Position numbers and translations under genes: made by a program
Origin: JAOPZW01 sp963807305
GTDB taxonomy: Bacteria > Actinomycetota > Thermoleophilia > Solirubrobacterales > Solirubrobacteraceae
DNA: 64,000 bases
Direction: 5' to 3'
Assembly (NCBI GenBank): GCA_963807305.1
Contig: CAWEBN010000016.1
Span: 69,356 to 133,355 of the forward strand
Notes under the pieces: model-generated
Seen by the model: the letters and a program-made list of their open reading frames with translations, nothing else
The model's database searches: none
Told to the model about the DNA's origin: nothing
Shown: piece by piece, positions 24,965 through 35,461 of the stretch
How positions within the stretch are numbered: position 1 is the stretch's first letter
Layout: the number at the start of each line of letters is the position of its first letter

Positions 24965-26137
24965 TCAGAGGAAGGACGTGCCCGGAAGCTCGGCGGCCTC
25001 CCGGCCGGCGAGCCACGTCAGCGTCGACGCCCCCACGTCGGCCAGCGGGCCGTCGTGGCGGCGGCCGTCCTGGCCGGCGAAGGTGGCCAGCAGCGGCGCG
25101 TGCTCGCGCGTGTGGTCGGTGTGCGGCGCGCGCGGGTCCACCCCGTGGTCGGCGGTGAGCACCAGCAGGTCGTCCTCGCGCAGGAGGCCGAGCCACTCGC
25201 CGACGGCGGCGTCGATCTCACGCAGCGCGCGATGGAAGCCCTCGACGTCGTGGCGGTGGCCGTAGACCTGGTCGGTCTCCACCAGGTTGGCGAAGACCAA
25301 CCCGGCGTCGAGGTCGCGCATGAGCTCGCCGATCGCGGCGATCCCGCGCTCGTTCGTGGCCCCCGGGTGGTACTCGTCGATCCCGACGCCGGCGAAGAGG
25401 TCGCGCACCTTGCCCACCGCGTGGACGGGGACGCCGGCGCTCTGCAGCTCCTCGAGGTAGGAGCGGCCCGGCGGCTCGACCGCGAAGTCCTTGCGCCCCT
25501 CGGTGCGCCGGAACGAGCCCGCTTCGCCCACGAAAGGGCGGGCGATGACGCGCCCGACGGCGTGCTCGCCGGTCATCGCCGCGCGCGCCGTGGCACACGC
25601 GGCGAGCAGGTCGGGCTCGCTGAGCACGTCATGGTGGGCGGCGAGCTGGAGCACCGAGTCGGCGGACGTGTAGAGGATGACCTCCCGGGTCTTCAGATGG
25701 TGCTCGCCCCATTGCTCGATGACCTCCGTCCCGCTGGCCGGGTGGTTGGCGCAGAAGCGCAGCCCGGTCGCCTCCTCGAGCATCGCGACGACGTCGGGCG
25801 GGAAGCCGTGGGGGTAGGTCGGCAGCGCCGCCGTGGGCACGACGCCCATGAGCTCCCAGTGGCCCGTGGTCGACTCCTTGCCCGGACCGAGCGGATGCAG
25901 GCGCCCGTGGACGCCCGGGTGCGCCGCCGGCGGCACGCCTTCGAGTGGGAGGATCGAGCCGAGGCCCAGGCTCCCCATGACCGGCAGGTCGAGACCGCCG
26001 GCGTCCTCGGCGAGATGCGCGAGCGTGTTCGAGCCCTCGTCGCCGGCGTACTGCGACGCGTCGGGCAGCGCCCCGACCCCGCAGGCGTCGAGCACGACGA
26101 CGAAGGCGCGGCGGTCGCGGCGGCTCACGGGCCGCAT
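24965..26137 (-). CDS. deoB: Phosphopentomutase
   Basis: 390 residues. Converts (deoxy)ribose 1-phosphate to the 5-phosphate in nucleoside salvage. Alkaline-phosphatase-superfamily features: VVVLDACGVGALPDASQY with a metal-binding Asp, STTGHWELMGV with the phosphorylated Thr, DEYHPGATNERGI, VETDQVYGHRHDVEGFHRAL, and LTADHGVDPRAPHTDHTREHAPLLA with the paired metal His/Asp ligands. The length is normal. The ATG at 26137 lies six bases after the xerD stop, so xerD-deoB-mutM form one minus-strand run. Confidence 0.95.
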   Translation of the reverse strand: MRPVSRRDRRAFVVVLDACGVGALPDASQYAGDEGSNTLAHLAEDAGGLDLPVMGSLGLGSILPLEGVPPAAHPGVHGRLHPLGPGKESTTGHWELMGVVPTAALPTYPHGFPPDVVAMLEEATGLRFCANHPASGTEVIEQWGEHHLKTREVILYTSADSVLQLAAHHDVLSEPDLLAACATARAAMTGEHAVGRVIARPFVGEAGSFRRTEGRKDFAVEPPGRSYLEELQSAGVPVHAVGKVRDLFAGVGIDEYHPGATNERGIAAIGELMRDLDAGLVFANLVETDQVYGHRHDVEGFHRALREIDAAVGEWLGLLREDDLLVLTADHGVDPRAPHTDHTREHAPLLATFAGQDGRRHDGPLADVGASTLTWLAGREAAELPGTSFL

Positions 26138-26143
26138 TCTCGC

Positions 26144-27115
26144 TCAGCCGCTCGTCGCGCGCGGGTGCGCCTTGAAGTAGGCGTCCTTCAACCGCTCGGC
26201 GGAGAGGTGGGTGTAGATCTGGGTCGTGGCGATGTCGGCATGGCCGAGCATCTCCTGCAGCGAGCGCAGGTCGCAGCCGCCCGCCAGCAGATGCGTGGCG
26301 AAGGTGTGGCGCAGGGTGTGCGGGCTCATGCGGTCCTCGAGCCCGACGTCGCGCGCGTGGCGCTGGACGATCTTGTAGAGGCCCTGGCGCGTGAGGCCGC
26401 CGCCCCGGCGGTTGACGAACAAGCGCGGCTCGTCGCCCAGACCGACGAACGACGGCCGGCCGCGCTCGAGGTAGGCCTTCGCGGCCGCGACCGCCTCGCG
26501 TCCGATGGGCACCATGCGCTCCTTGGAGCCCTTGCCGCGGGCGCGCAGCGCGCCGAGCGTGAGGTCCACGTCGCGCACGTGGAGCCCGATGGCCTCCGAG
26601 GCGCGCAGGCCGCAGGCGTACATGAGCTCGAGCAGGGCGCGATCGCGCAGCGCCGCGGGGTCGGTGCCCTTGGGAGCACTCAGCAGGCGCGCCACCTCGT
26701 CGCGGCTGAGGACCTGCGGCAGCCGCTGGCTCTTGCGCGGCGCGCGCAGGTCGGCGGTGGGGTCGCGGTCCATCACCCCCTCGCGCCGCAGGTGGCGGTA
26801 GAAGGAGCGCAGGCACGCGGCCTTGCGCTGCAGCGTGGCGGCCGCGACCGGCGGGCGGCCCTCGCCTCCGGTCGCCAGCTCGGACAGGAACGCGCTCAGG
26901 TCCGTGTGCTGGACATCGACCACGTCCACCCCCCGGCGGCCCAGAAAGGCCCCGAGCTGCAGCAGGTCCGAGCGATACGCCTCGAGCGTGTTGCGCGACA
27001 GCCCGCGCTCGAACTCGAGGTAGGCGAGGAAGTCGAGCATCCGAGCGCTCATCCCGCCGTCGGCGGGCGGGGCGGTCGGTCCGGACTCGGGCAGGTCTGT
27101 AGCGCTGACGGCCAT
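26144..27115 (-). CDS. xerD: Tyrosine recombinase XerD
   Basis: 323 residues from ATG 27115; ATG 27052 (MSARMLDFL) is an alternative. A SAM-like N-terminal core-binding domain (LDFLAYLEFERGLSRNTLEAYRSDL) is followed by the catalytic domain with the complete set R (ACGLRASEAIGL), K (ARGKGSKERMVPI), HxxR (SPHTLRHTFATHLLAGG), H (LQEMLGHADIATTQIYTHL) and nucleophilic Tyr. It should resolve chromosome dimers with XerC at dif. The compact chromosomal context with deoB and mutM argues against a mobile integrase. Confidence 0.93.
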   Translation of the reverse strand: MAVSATDLPESGPTAPPADGGMSARMLDFLAYLEFERGLSRNTLEAYRSDLLQLGAFLGRRGVDVVDVQHTDLSAFLSELATGGEGRPPVAAATLQRKAACLRSFYRHLRREGVMDRDPTADLRAPRKSQRLPQVLSRDEVARLLSAPKGTDPAALRDRALLELMYACGLRASEAIGLHVRDVDLTLGALRARGKGSKERMVPIGREAVAAAKAYLERGRPSFVGLGDEPRLFVNRRGGGLTRQGLYKIVQRHARDVGLEDRMSPHTLRHTFATHLLAGGCDLRSLQEMLGHADIATTQIYTHLSAERLKDAYFKAHPRATSG

Positions 27116-27174
27116 GGTCCCGCCGGTCTTCGCCCCCGCACGCGGGCGTCCTTGCCGCTGCAACGCCGCGTGCG

Positions 27175-28210
27175 CTATGCCAGACCGCGTGCGGCGAACG
27201 CCGCCTGCGCCGCGCGCTTCGCGGCGGCACCGTAAAGGGCCGCTGTTTCGATCGTCGCCTCCGCGGCCGCCGGCATCGAGATGTCGGGCGTGAAGCGGAA
27301 CTGCGCGCGGATGATGATCGTGTCGGCCAGCTTCGCGCCCAGCGCCTTGTGGAGGTCCCACAGCGCACGCGACCAGATCTCGCCGTCGGCGTGGACCTCG
27401 CCGACGAGGTCCTCCGGATAGTGCTTGCTGCCGTCGACCCGACGCAGGCAGTGGGGCACCGTCGAGGTGTACGACGTCGAGTCCCAGTCGGCGACGCACG
27501 GCTCGTCGGCGGTCGGCGCGAAGTGCTCGGACACGGTGACGGCGAGGTAGTCGCCGAACGCCTCGCCGATGGCGCCGGAATCGGAGCCGGAGCCGAAGCC
27601 GGGCACCTGGTTGTCCTGCACCGAGTGGCCGTACTCGTGGACGATGACCTCTGCGTCCTCGGCGTCGTCGACGCCGCCCTTGCCCAGCGTGATCGTCAGC
27701 TTGCCCGTCCCCTCCCTGAAGAAGGAGTTGTCGCCGCCGAACTGGTCGATGCGCAGCAGCTGCTGGCGCTTGTTCACGGCCGGCAGGGTCGAGCCGAAGC
27801 CCAGCGACTGGATGTAGCGCTGAGCCTGGGTGACCCAGTAGTAGCCCATCGTCTGCTCGAACTGGTCCTGATCGCGCGTGTAGACAAAGCCTGCGCCAGT
27901 GTCGGTGGCCGCCTTCCCCGTCTCGCTGATGACCTTGGCGTACGCACCGCTGAGGGTGCCGCTGCCGTCGAGATCGGTGAGCGTGACGCGGTGATAGGCC
28001 CGCGCGAGGACCGGGTCAGCGGAGAAGAAGTCGGCATCCTTCTGGTCGGTGAGCGTCTGGATCCCGAGGTCGGCGACCGGGTTGGGTGAGAAGACCTGGG
28101 CGGCGGCCGTCGACCCGCCCGGAGGCGACTCGGGCGCGGCGATCGCGGCTGACGGGCCGACGAGGGCCAGTACAAGGACGGCGAGGACGATGCTGGACGT
28201 TCGGCTTCAT
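27175..28210 (-). pseudogene. Secreted zinc metalloprotease (M4/M36-like) with a frameshift in its signal peptide
   Basis: The catalytic part has VIVHEYGHSVQDNQVPG (HExxH) and GAIGEAFGDYLAVTVSEHF, which supplies the downstream Glu ligand of gluzincins. Upstream in the same frame is a propeptide-like stretch and a hydrophobic signal, but that frame has no start. The only ATG, at 28210, is one base out of frame. Removing one of the two G at 28203-28204 (+ strand) gives MKRTSSIVLAVLVLALVG followed by PSAAIAA, a perfect signal peptide, and an intact protein of about 345 residues. An internal ATG at 27849 could make only a truncated cytoplasmic form. So this is a single-base insertion, real or from sequencing, in a secreted protease. 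Confidence 0.7.
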
Positions 28211-28284
28211 GCGCCGAGCTTATTCAGGCGCACGGAGGACGGGCTGCTCGGTGCGCTCAGCGCTTGTGATGCATCGACCCAAGT

Positions 28285-28821
28285 TCAGCCGCGGGTCTTG
28301 AGCGTCAGCAGGCCGATGAGCGTCTTCGCGTCGCGGGTCGCGGCGATCGCGCCGTCGAGGTCGGCGAGGGGCCAGCGGACGATCTCGATGCGCTCGTTGT
28401 CCTCGGCGTCGGCCCGCTCGTCGCGCAACCCGGTGGCGAGGTAGACGTGCACGACCTCGTCCATGACCCCGACCGAGGAGACGTACTCGGTGAGGTGCTC
28501 CCAGTGCTCGGCAGCCTTGCCGATCTCCTCGGCGAGTTCGCGTTGCGCGGCCTGCAGCGGCGCCTCCCCCTCCACGTCGAGCCGGCCCGCCGGGATCTCG
28601 AGGAAGTCGGGATCGTCGGCGACCTCGCGCGGCTGGCGCACGAGGAAGAGGTCGGTGCCGTCGTGGGCGACGATGCCGACGGCGCCCTGGTGGCGGATGA
28701 CCTCGCGCTCGACCTCCTCCCCGTCGGGGTAGCGGTAGCGCTCGATCCGCAGCGTGACGATGCGGCCCTCGTAGACGGTGCGGCCCCCGAGGGGCTCGAA
28801 GCGGCGATCGGCGACGGACAT
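28285..28821 (-). CDS. NUDIX hydrolase, ADP-ribose pyrophosphatase type
   Basis: 178 residues. The Nudix box lies at about 77-99: AGRLDVEGEAPLQAAQRELAEEIG, with one extra residue before the first Glu, as often seen in this subgroup. Around it are RHQGAVGIVAHDGTDLFLVRQPREVADDPDFLEIPAG and a C-terminal VHVYLATGL, which match ADP-ribose diphosphatases. It should cleave ADP-ribose to AMP and ribose 5-phosphate. ATG at 28821. Downstream on the same strand after 74 bases comes the ATG of the broken metalloprotease gene; upstream, the TetR gene ends 35 bases before it. Confidence 0.92.
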   Translation of the reverse strand: MSVADRRFEPLGGRTVYEGRIVTLRIERYRYPDGEEVEREVIRHQGAVGIVAHDGTDLFLVRQPREVADDPDFLEIPAGRLDVEGEAPLQAAQRELAEEIGKAAEHWEHLTEYVSSVGVMDEVVHVYLATGLRDERADAEDNERIEIVRWPLADLDGAIAATRDAKTLIGLLTLKTRG

Positions 28822-28856
28822 CGCCGTAGCGTTGCGTACGGCGGGGGCCGCCGCGT

Positions 28857-29468
28857 TCAGGCGGCGGCGGGCTCGGCGCGCACGTGCGCGTCGATCGTCG
28901 TCCCGACCGCGGTGAGCCAGTAAGCCTCGGGGTCAGGAGCGAGCAGCCCCAGGTTCTCGAACTCGGCGAGGCCGTGGACGTTGACCCGCATCAGGGTCAC
29001 CACCTCCTCCGGGTCGCGGCCGGCCACCATCAGGCCGGCGTCGTGACAGCGCTGGACCGCGTCGCGCAGCTCCTGAAGGGCCGCCTGCGAGACCGCGACG
29101 CCCTCGGGCGAGCGCGGGCGCCGGCGCCGGCCGACGAAGCGGTGCATGGCGAGCGCGTAGCGCTCGGGGCGCTCGATGGCCCAGTGCCGGTAGGCCAGGG
29201 CCAGGTTGATCAGATCCTGGCGCGGATCGTCGCTGCGATCGCGCCCTTGCAAGAGGTCGCGCAGACGCGTGAACATGACCTCGTGGAGCGCCTGCTCGAG
29301 GCCTTGCTTGGAATCGAAGAGCGCGTAGAGCGCGCGCGTGCTCGTGCCGGCCTCCTCGGCGATCCCGCGCACCGTGAGCGCCTCCCACCCCTGGGCACCG
29401 GACAGGTGCTCGGCCGCCTCCAGCAGGCGCTCGCGCGTGGCCTCGTCGTGCTCCTTCGGGCGTCCCAT
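28857..29468 (-). CDS. TetR-family transcriptional regulator
   Basis: 203 residues from ATG 29468. The N-terminal helix-turn-helix is TRERLLEAAEHLSGAQGWEALTVRGIAEEAGTSTRALYALFDSKQGLEQAL (about 8-58), followed by an all-helical ligand domain with a WHG-type WAIERPERYALAMH segment. It diverges from an acyl-CoA ligase gene 77 bases away with a dyad between them, so it probably controls that ligase and itself. The ligand is presumably the acyl or aryl substrate or its CoA ester; this is inference from context. Confidence 0.92.
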   Translation of the reverse strand: MGRPKEHDEATRERLLEAAEHLSGAQGWEALTVRGIAEEAGTSTRALYALFDSKQGLEQALHEVMFTRLRDLLQGRDRSDDPRQDLINLALAYRHWAIERPERYALAMHRFVGRRRRPRSPEGVAVSQAALQELRDAVQRCHDAGLMVAGRDPEEVVTLMRVNVHGLAEFENLGLLAPDPEAYWLTAVGTTIDAHVRAEPAAA

Positions 29469-29489
29469 CGGTTGACAGCATATCGGAAC

Positions 29490-29505
29490 GGCGTTACGGT
29501 ACGCC
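29490..29505. promoter_or_regulatory. Dyad between tetR and acyl-CoA ligase genes, candidate TetR operator
   Basis: GGCGT-tacggt-ACGCC is an inverted repeat centred in the 77-base divergent intergenic space. Size and location fit a TetR dimer site. Confidence 0.45.
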
Positions 29506-29545
29506 AACCGAAACGTTGTTGCGAAATGTCCGGGGGGACATGCTC

Positions 29546-31141
29546 ATGACCACAGTCGCCGCGCCCGTCCATCACTGCCCGCTTCCCGCGCCCGCGATCG
29601 AGCCATCCGTCGCGACCGCCGCGCTGCGTCACGCGGCCGCCGATCCGAGCGCGGTCGCGGTCGTCGACGGCGCCACGGGCGAGACCCTGACGCGCGGCGA
29701 GCTGGCCGCGCGCTCGGCCGCCCTCGCCGCCGGCCTGCGCGCCGGCGGCGTACGCCCGGGCGACCTGGTCGCGGTGACGATGCCCAACCTCGCGTGGTGG
29801 CCCGTCGTCGCGCTGGGCGTGTGGCGCGCCGGCGCCGTCATCTCCCCCATCAGCCCTCTGTGGACGGCCGACGAGGCCGCCCGCGTGCTGGCGCGCGCCG
29901 CGCCCCGAGCGGCGATCGCCTTCGCCCCGCTTGCGAGGAGCATGCGCGGCGCGCTCGCGAGCGCCGGCCTGCACAACGTCGATCTCGCGGTCCTCGGCGG
30001 TGACGCCGGCGAAGCGACGCCCATCGAGGCGCTGCTGGCCCTCGGCGCGGGCGACCCCTACGCGGAGCCCGACCTGGGGCCCGACGACCTCGCCGCTGTG
30101 CCGTTCTCCAGCGGTACCGGCGGGCTGCCCAAGGGCGTGCGCCTCACGCACGGCAACCTCGCCGCGGCGGCCGAGCAGGGAGCGACCGCCTTCCGCGCCG
30201 GCGGCGACTACGACGAGCGCTCGATCGTCCTCGCCGCGGCGCCGTTCTTCCACTCGATCGGCCTCACGCTCATGCTCTGCGCGCCGCTGCGCCTCGGGGC
30301 GCAGATCGTCACCCTGCCTCGACCGGCGCTCGAGCCGCTGCTGGAGCTCGTCGCCGCGCACCGCGTCACCCACGTGGCGGTGCCGCCGCCGCTGTTCGAC
30401 GCGCTGGCCGCGGACCCGCGCGTCGACGAGCACGACCTGTCGAGCGTTCGGCTCGTCACCACGGGCGGCGCCCACATGCACCCGGACGTCGAGCAGGCGC
30501 TCAGTGATCGCCTCGGCTGCGTGGCGCGCCAGGGCTACGGCGCGACCGAGACGACGTGCACCATCAGCGCTCCGCTCGGTCGCCCCAGCACGCCGGGGAC
30601 CGTCGGCTGGCTCATGCCCGGCACCGAGGCGCGGCTCATCGACCCGGAGACGGGCGTGGACGTCGAGCCCGGAGAGCCGGGCGAGCTGTGGGTGCGCGGC
30701 CCTCAGGTCATGCAGGGCTATCACGGCCTGCCCGAGGACACCGCCAGCGCCATCACGCCCGACGGCTGGCTGCGCACCGGCGATCTCGTCGCCATCCGCG
30801 ACGACGGCCAGCTCGAGATCCGCGACCGCCTCAAGGAGCTGATCAAGGTCAACGGCGCGTCGGTCGCGCCGGCCGAGATCGAGCTCGTGCTGCGCCGGCA
30901 CCCGGCGGTGCGCGACGCCGGGGTGGTCGGCGTGCCCGACGCCGATCGCGGCGAAGCGCCGGTGGCGTTCGTGGCGCTCGACGCGCCCGCGGAGGCATCG
31001 GAGCTCGAGGACTTCGCCGCCGCGCGCCTGGCGCGCTACAAGCGCCCCCGCGAGATCGTGATCGTCGACGAGGTGCCGCGCGTGCCGACCGGGAAGCTGC
31101 TGCGCCGTGCCCTGCGCGAGCGCGCCCTCGCGCGGGCCTAG
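29546..31141 (+). CDS. AMP-binding acyl/aryl-CoA ligase (4-coumarate-CoA ligase-like)
   Basis: 531 residues from ATG 29546, which sits eight bases after a GGGGGG tract; ATG 29540 and a TTG at 29516 are alternatives. ANL-superfamily motifs are in order: P-loop-like PFSSGTGGLPKGVRLTHGNL (about 185-205), A4/A5 region YGATETTCTIS, A7 DGWLRTGDLVAIRDDGQLEIRDRLKELIKVNGASVAPAEIE, and A10 RVPTGKLLRRAL with the catalytic Lys. It adenylates a carboxylic acid and transfers it to CoA. 4-Coumarate-CoA ligase-like enzymes act on aromatic or medium-chain acids; the actual substrate is unknown. It converges with the M20 peptidase gene with a 4-base overlap. Confidence 0.93.
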   Translation: MTTVAAPVHHCPLPAPAIEPSVATAALRHAAADPSAVAVVDGATGETLTRGELAARSAALAAGLRAGGVRPGDLVAVTMPNLAWWPVVALGVWRAGAVISPISPLWTADEAARVLARAAPRAAIAFAPLARSMRGALASAGLHNVDLAVLGGDAGEATPIEALLALGAGDPYAEPDLGPDDLAAVPFSSGTGGLPKGVRLTHGNLAAAAEQGATAFRAGGDYDERSIVLAAAPFFHSIGLTLMLCAPLRLGAQIVTLPRPALEPLLELVAAHRVTHVAVPPPLFDALAADPRVDEHDLSSVRLVTTGGAHMHPDVEQALSDRLGCVARQGYGATETTCTISAPLGRPSTPGTVGWLMPGTEARLIDPETGVDVEPGEPGELWVRGPQVMQGYHGLPEDTASAITPDGWLRTGDLVAIRDDGQLEIRDRLKELIKVNGASVAPAEIELVLRRHPAVRDAGVVGVPDADRGEAPVAFVALDAPAEASELEDFAAARLARYKRPREIVIVDEVPRVPTGKLLRRALRERALARA

Positions 31142-32310
31142 TTCGTCGCCGGACCGCCGCCGGCGGCCGTGGACTGGCTCTCGGCCAGCTCGTCGAGCAG
31201 CGCGAAGGTCACGTCGAGCATGCCCTCCAGCGCGACCTGGCTGACGCGCTCGGACGACTCGTGGTTGCGCTCGGTTCCGTTGGCGAGGTTGATGCAGTGC
31301 AGGCCGTTGGCCTCGAAGGCGTTGGCGTCCGAGCCGCCGCCGCTGAGGATGCGCTGTGGCGTGTAGTTGCAGGCGCGCAGCGCCGCCTCCGCGGCCACGA
31401 CGCCGGGCGCCGACGTCCTGTGGCGGTAGGCGCTGAACACGCGCTCGACGGTGATCTCGACGTCGCACTCGCACACCGGGTCGTTGGCGGCGTCGTGGCA
31501 GCGATCGACCATCTCGGCCACCAGGCTCTCCACCGTCGCGTCGCTGAGCGAGCGCGCCTCGGCGTCGAACCAGCAGTGCTCGGCCACCACGTTCGTGCCG
31601 CCCACACCCCCGGCGATCGTCCCGACGTTGGCCGTCGTCTCCTCGTCGATGCGCCCGTGCGGCATCGTGGCGATGGCCTTGGCGGCCGCCAGGATCGCGC
31701 TGCGCCCCGCCTCGGGGCGCAGGCCGGCGTGGGCCGCAGCGCCGCGGAACGCGGCGTGCAGGCGGTAGAACGTCGGCGACGCCACCACGACCTCGCCGAT
31801 TGGCGTCGCGTGGTCGAAGACGAAGCCGATGTCGCTCTGCAGCGCGGAGACGTCGAAGGCGCGGGCGCCGTTGAGCCCGTTCTCCTCGCTCACGGAGAAG
31901 ATGAGCTCGACGCCGACCGGCGAGCCCTCGACCGCCGCGCGATGGGCGAGGGCCAGGAGGATCGCCACCGCCGCCTTGTTGTCGGCGCCGAGGATCGTGT
32001 CGCCGGCGCTCTGCCAGCCGCCGTCCACGAGGACAGGCTCGACCACGCCCTCGTGCGGCACCGTGTCCATGTGCGCGCACAGCATCACCGAGCGTTCGGA
32101 GCGCCCCGGGAGGCGCGCCAGCAGGTTGCCGCACTCGGCGCCGGCCTCAGCGGCAGCATCGTCCTCTGAGACCTCGTAGCCGAGGGCGCGCAGATCGGCG
32201 GCCACCCGCTCGGCCATCGCGCCCTCGCGTCCCGATGGGCTCGGGATCGCGCACAGCTCGGCGAACAGGTCGTTCAGCCGCCGGCGCTCGACCTCGGAGG
32301 CCGGCCGCAC
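31138..32310 (-). CDS. M20-family metallopeptidase (PepT/tripeptidase-like)
   Basis: 390 residues. Zinc ligands of the M20 family are visible: AHMDTVP (His and Asp), GADNKAAVAILLAL (bridging Asp), SVSEENGLNGARAF (catalytic Glu and ligand Glu), FDHATP and HCINLANGTERNHESSERVS (C-terminal His). A lid/dimerisation domain lies at about 180-290. PepT-type enzymes release N-terminal residues from tripeptides. The start is a GTG at 32310 placed directly after the pyrG stop, which shows the two genes are co-translated on one transcript. Confidence 0.92.
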   Translation of the reverse strand: MRPASEVERRRLNDLFAELCAIPSPSGREGAMAERVAADLRALGYEVSEDDAAAEAGAECGNLLARLPGRSERSVMLCAHMDTVPHEGVVEPVLVDGGWQSAGDTILGADNKAAVAILLALAHRAAVEGSPVGVELIFSVSEENGLNGARAFDVSALQSDIGFVFDHATPIGEVVVASPTFYRLHAAFRGAAAHAGLRPEAGRSAILAAAKAIATMPHGRIDEETTANVGTIAGGVGGTNVVAEHCWFDAEARSLSDATVESLVAEMVDRCHDAANDPVCECDVEITVERVFSAYRHRTSAPGVVAAEAALRACNYTPQRILSGGGSDANAFEANGLHCINLANGTERNHESSERVSQVALEGMLDVTFALLDELAESQSTAAGGGPATN

Positions 32311-33966
<1,656 letters not shown>

Positions 33967-34101
33967 GATGGGTCCTTCCGGAGTCTAGGCCACGGGGAAC
34001 GGTGGGTTGCACCAAGGCAAGGTAGCGGGCCGCGCGGACACCTCGTCGCCCGGTCTCCGGGACCCGTAACGTGTTGGTCCCCCAACCGGACGAACAGGCA
34101 T

Positions 34102-34503
34102 ATGGAAAAGATCGAGAAGACAGAGCAGCAGTGGCGCCAGGAGCTCGACCCTGCCGCGTATGAGGTCCTCCGCCACCAGGCCACCGAGCGCCCGTGGACG
34201 GGCAGGTACGTCAACGAGAAGGGCGACGGCGTGTACCGCTGCGCAGGCTGCGGCAACGCCCTCTTCAACTCGGACACCAAGTTCGAGTCGGGCTCGGGCT
34301 GGCCCAGCTTCACCGACCCCATGTTCGGAGAGGCGGTCGAGACCTCGACCGACACCTCGCACGGCATGGTCCGCACCGAGGTGACGTGCGCCGCCTGCGG
34401 CGGCCACCTCGGCCACGTATTCGACGATGGGCCCGGCGACTCGGGCCTGCGCTACTGCATCAACAGCTGCGCGCTGGACCTCGACCGAAACGGCGAGGAG
34501 TAG
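34102..34503 (+). CDS. msrB: Peptide-methionine (R)-S-oxide reductase
   Basis: 133 residues. Reduces methionine-R-sulfoxide in proteins. Zinc-binding pairs CAGC and CAAC frame the fold. SGSGWPSFTDP, VETSTDTSHGMVRTEV and HLGHVFDDGP are standard. The catalytic cysteine is in GLRYCINSCALDL, where NSCAL replaces the usual NSASL or NSAAL and puts a second cysteine five residues after the nucleophile, a candidate resolving residue. ATG at 34102; tandem GC hairpins follow the stop. Confidence 0.95.
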   Translation: MEKIEKTEQQWRQELDPAAYEVLRHQATERPWTGRYVNEKGDGVYRCAGCGNALFNSDTKFESGSGWPSFTDPMFGEAVETSTDTSHGMVRTEVTCAACGGHLGHVFDDGPGDSGLRYCINSCALDLDRNGEE

Positions 34504-34517
34504 GAGACACGAAGGCC

Positions 34518-34555
34518 GGGCCCGCCTCAGGCGGCGGGCCCAGCGGCTTCGCCGC
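34518..34555 (+). terminator. Tandem GC hairpins after msrB
   Basis: GGGCCCGCC-tcaggc-GGCGGGCCC (34518-34541) is a perfect 9-bp stem. GCGGC-ttc-GCCGC (34543-34555) follows directly. They lie between the convergent msrB and VOC genes and probably end transcription in both directions, without a T tract. Confidence 0.7.
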
Positions 34556-34582
34556 CTGTCCGCCCTCGGCACCCGCTCACGA

Positions 34583-35002
34583 TCAGCTCAGGCTGATCGT
34601 GCCGTCGTCGTTCACGGTCCAGCCCGGGTTGTGCGCGACCTCCCACGGGTGGCCCTCGGGGTCGACGAAGATCCCCGAGTAGCCGCCCCACGGGGTCTTG
34701 GCGCCCGGGCGCGGGACATCGGCGCCGGCCGCCTGCGCGGCGGCCAGCACCGCGTCGACCTCGCCGGGCGAGCTGACGTTGTAGGCGAGCGTCACCCCGC
34801 CCCAGCCGCCGCTGTCCTCGACGGCGCTGTCCTGTGCGAGCTTGGCGCGATCCCAGAGGGCGAAGACCATGCCGCCCGCCTGGAAGAAGATGACCTCGTC
34901 GTCGGGCGCGACCGCGTCGGTCCACCCCAGCGCCGCGTAGAAGTCGCGGGCGCGGGCGTAGTCGCGGTAACCGAGGGTGATGAGGCTGATGCGCTGGTCC
35001 AT
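34583..35002 (-). CDS. VOC-family (glyoxalase/bleomycin-resistance fold) protein
   Basis: 139 residues with two beta-alpha-beta-beta-beta units: ISLITLGYRDYARARDFYAALGWTDAV and LAYNVSSPGEVDAVLAAAQAAGADVPRP, ending GGYSGIFVDPEGHPWEVAHNPGW, which has the His and Glu typical of the metal site in this superfamily. The start ATG at 35002 was chosen because an upstream in-frame extension lacks protein character. The substrate could be a small electrophile or antibiotic but cannot be assigned. Confidence 0.9.
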   Translation of the reverse strand: MDQRISLITLGYRDYARARDFYAALGWTDAVAPDDEVIFFQAGGMVFALWDRAKLAQDSAVEDSGGWGGVTLAYNVSSPGEVDAVLAAAQAAGADVPRPGAKTPWGGYSGIFVDPEGHPWEVAHNPGWTVNDDGTISLS

Positions 35003-35086
35003 GCCGCCAGGATGGCGCGTGCCAGGCCTGCGCGCTTGCACGAAACGGACCGGGGTCTCGCCGGGTCGGGCCCTACGATCGAAGCG

Positions 35087-35365
35087 GTGCACGACGAGCG
35101 AGCAATCGACGACGAGGTGGTCACCCGCGAGCTCGGCTTCGCCGTCGGGCTGCTGCGCCGCACCACCTTCCGCCGAGAGCTCCAGCAGGTGTGCGTCGAA
35201 CTCGGGCTCGGGTGTGAGATCGACGAGCGCACCCGGCTGCTGACCACGCGCGTGCGGGTCCTCGTCCGCGGCACGCGCGACGGCGTCGAAGCGCTCGTGG
35301 ACTACGCACGCGTGTCGGGCTGGACGACCTGGTCCGACGACGCGCTGGGCACCTCGCCGGGCTGA
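35087..35365 (+). CDS. Small protein of unknown function
   Basis: 92 residues from GTG 35087. It is mostly alternating helix and strand (VVTRELGFAVGLLRRTTFRRELQQVCVELGLGCEIDERTRLLTTRVRVLVRGTRDGVEALVDYARVSGW), without cysteine clusters or membrane segments. Codon usage and length support a real gene, but I recognise no family. It is divergent from the VOC gene (84 bases) and followed after 96 bases by the amidase. Confidence 0.55.
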   Translation: MHDERAIDDEVVTRELGFAVGLLRRTTFRRELQQVCVELGLGCEIDERTRLLTTRVRVLVRGTRDGVEALVDYARVSGWTTWSDDALGTSPG

Positions 35366-35461
35366 GACCAGACCGGCCGGCCGGGGTGAAGCACGCGGCG
35401 GGTGGTCGCCGCGCGGACGTTCCTACGGCGCGCCGGCGGCCGATCGGTACGGTGCGGCTCG

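Noticed and set aside
26144..27115. Tyrosine recombinase considered as a phage or island integrase
   Set aside because: Size, SAM-like domain and linkage with deoB and mutM fit housekeeping XerD; no attachment repeats or phage genes nearby.
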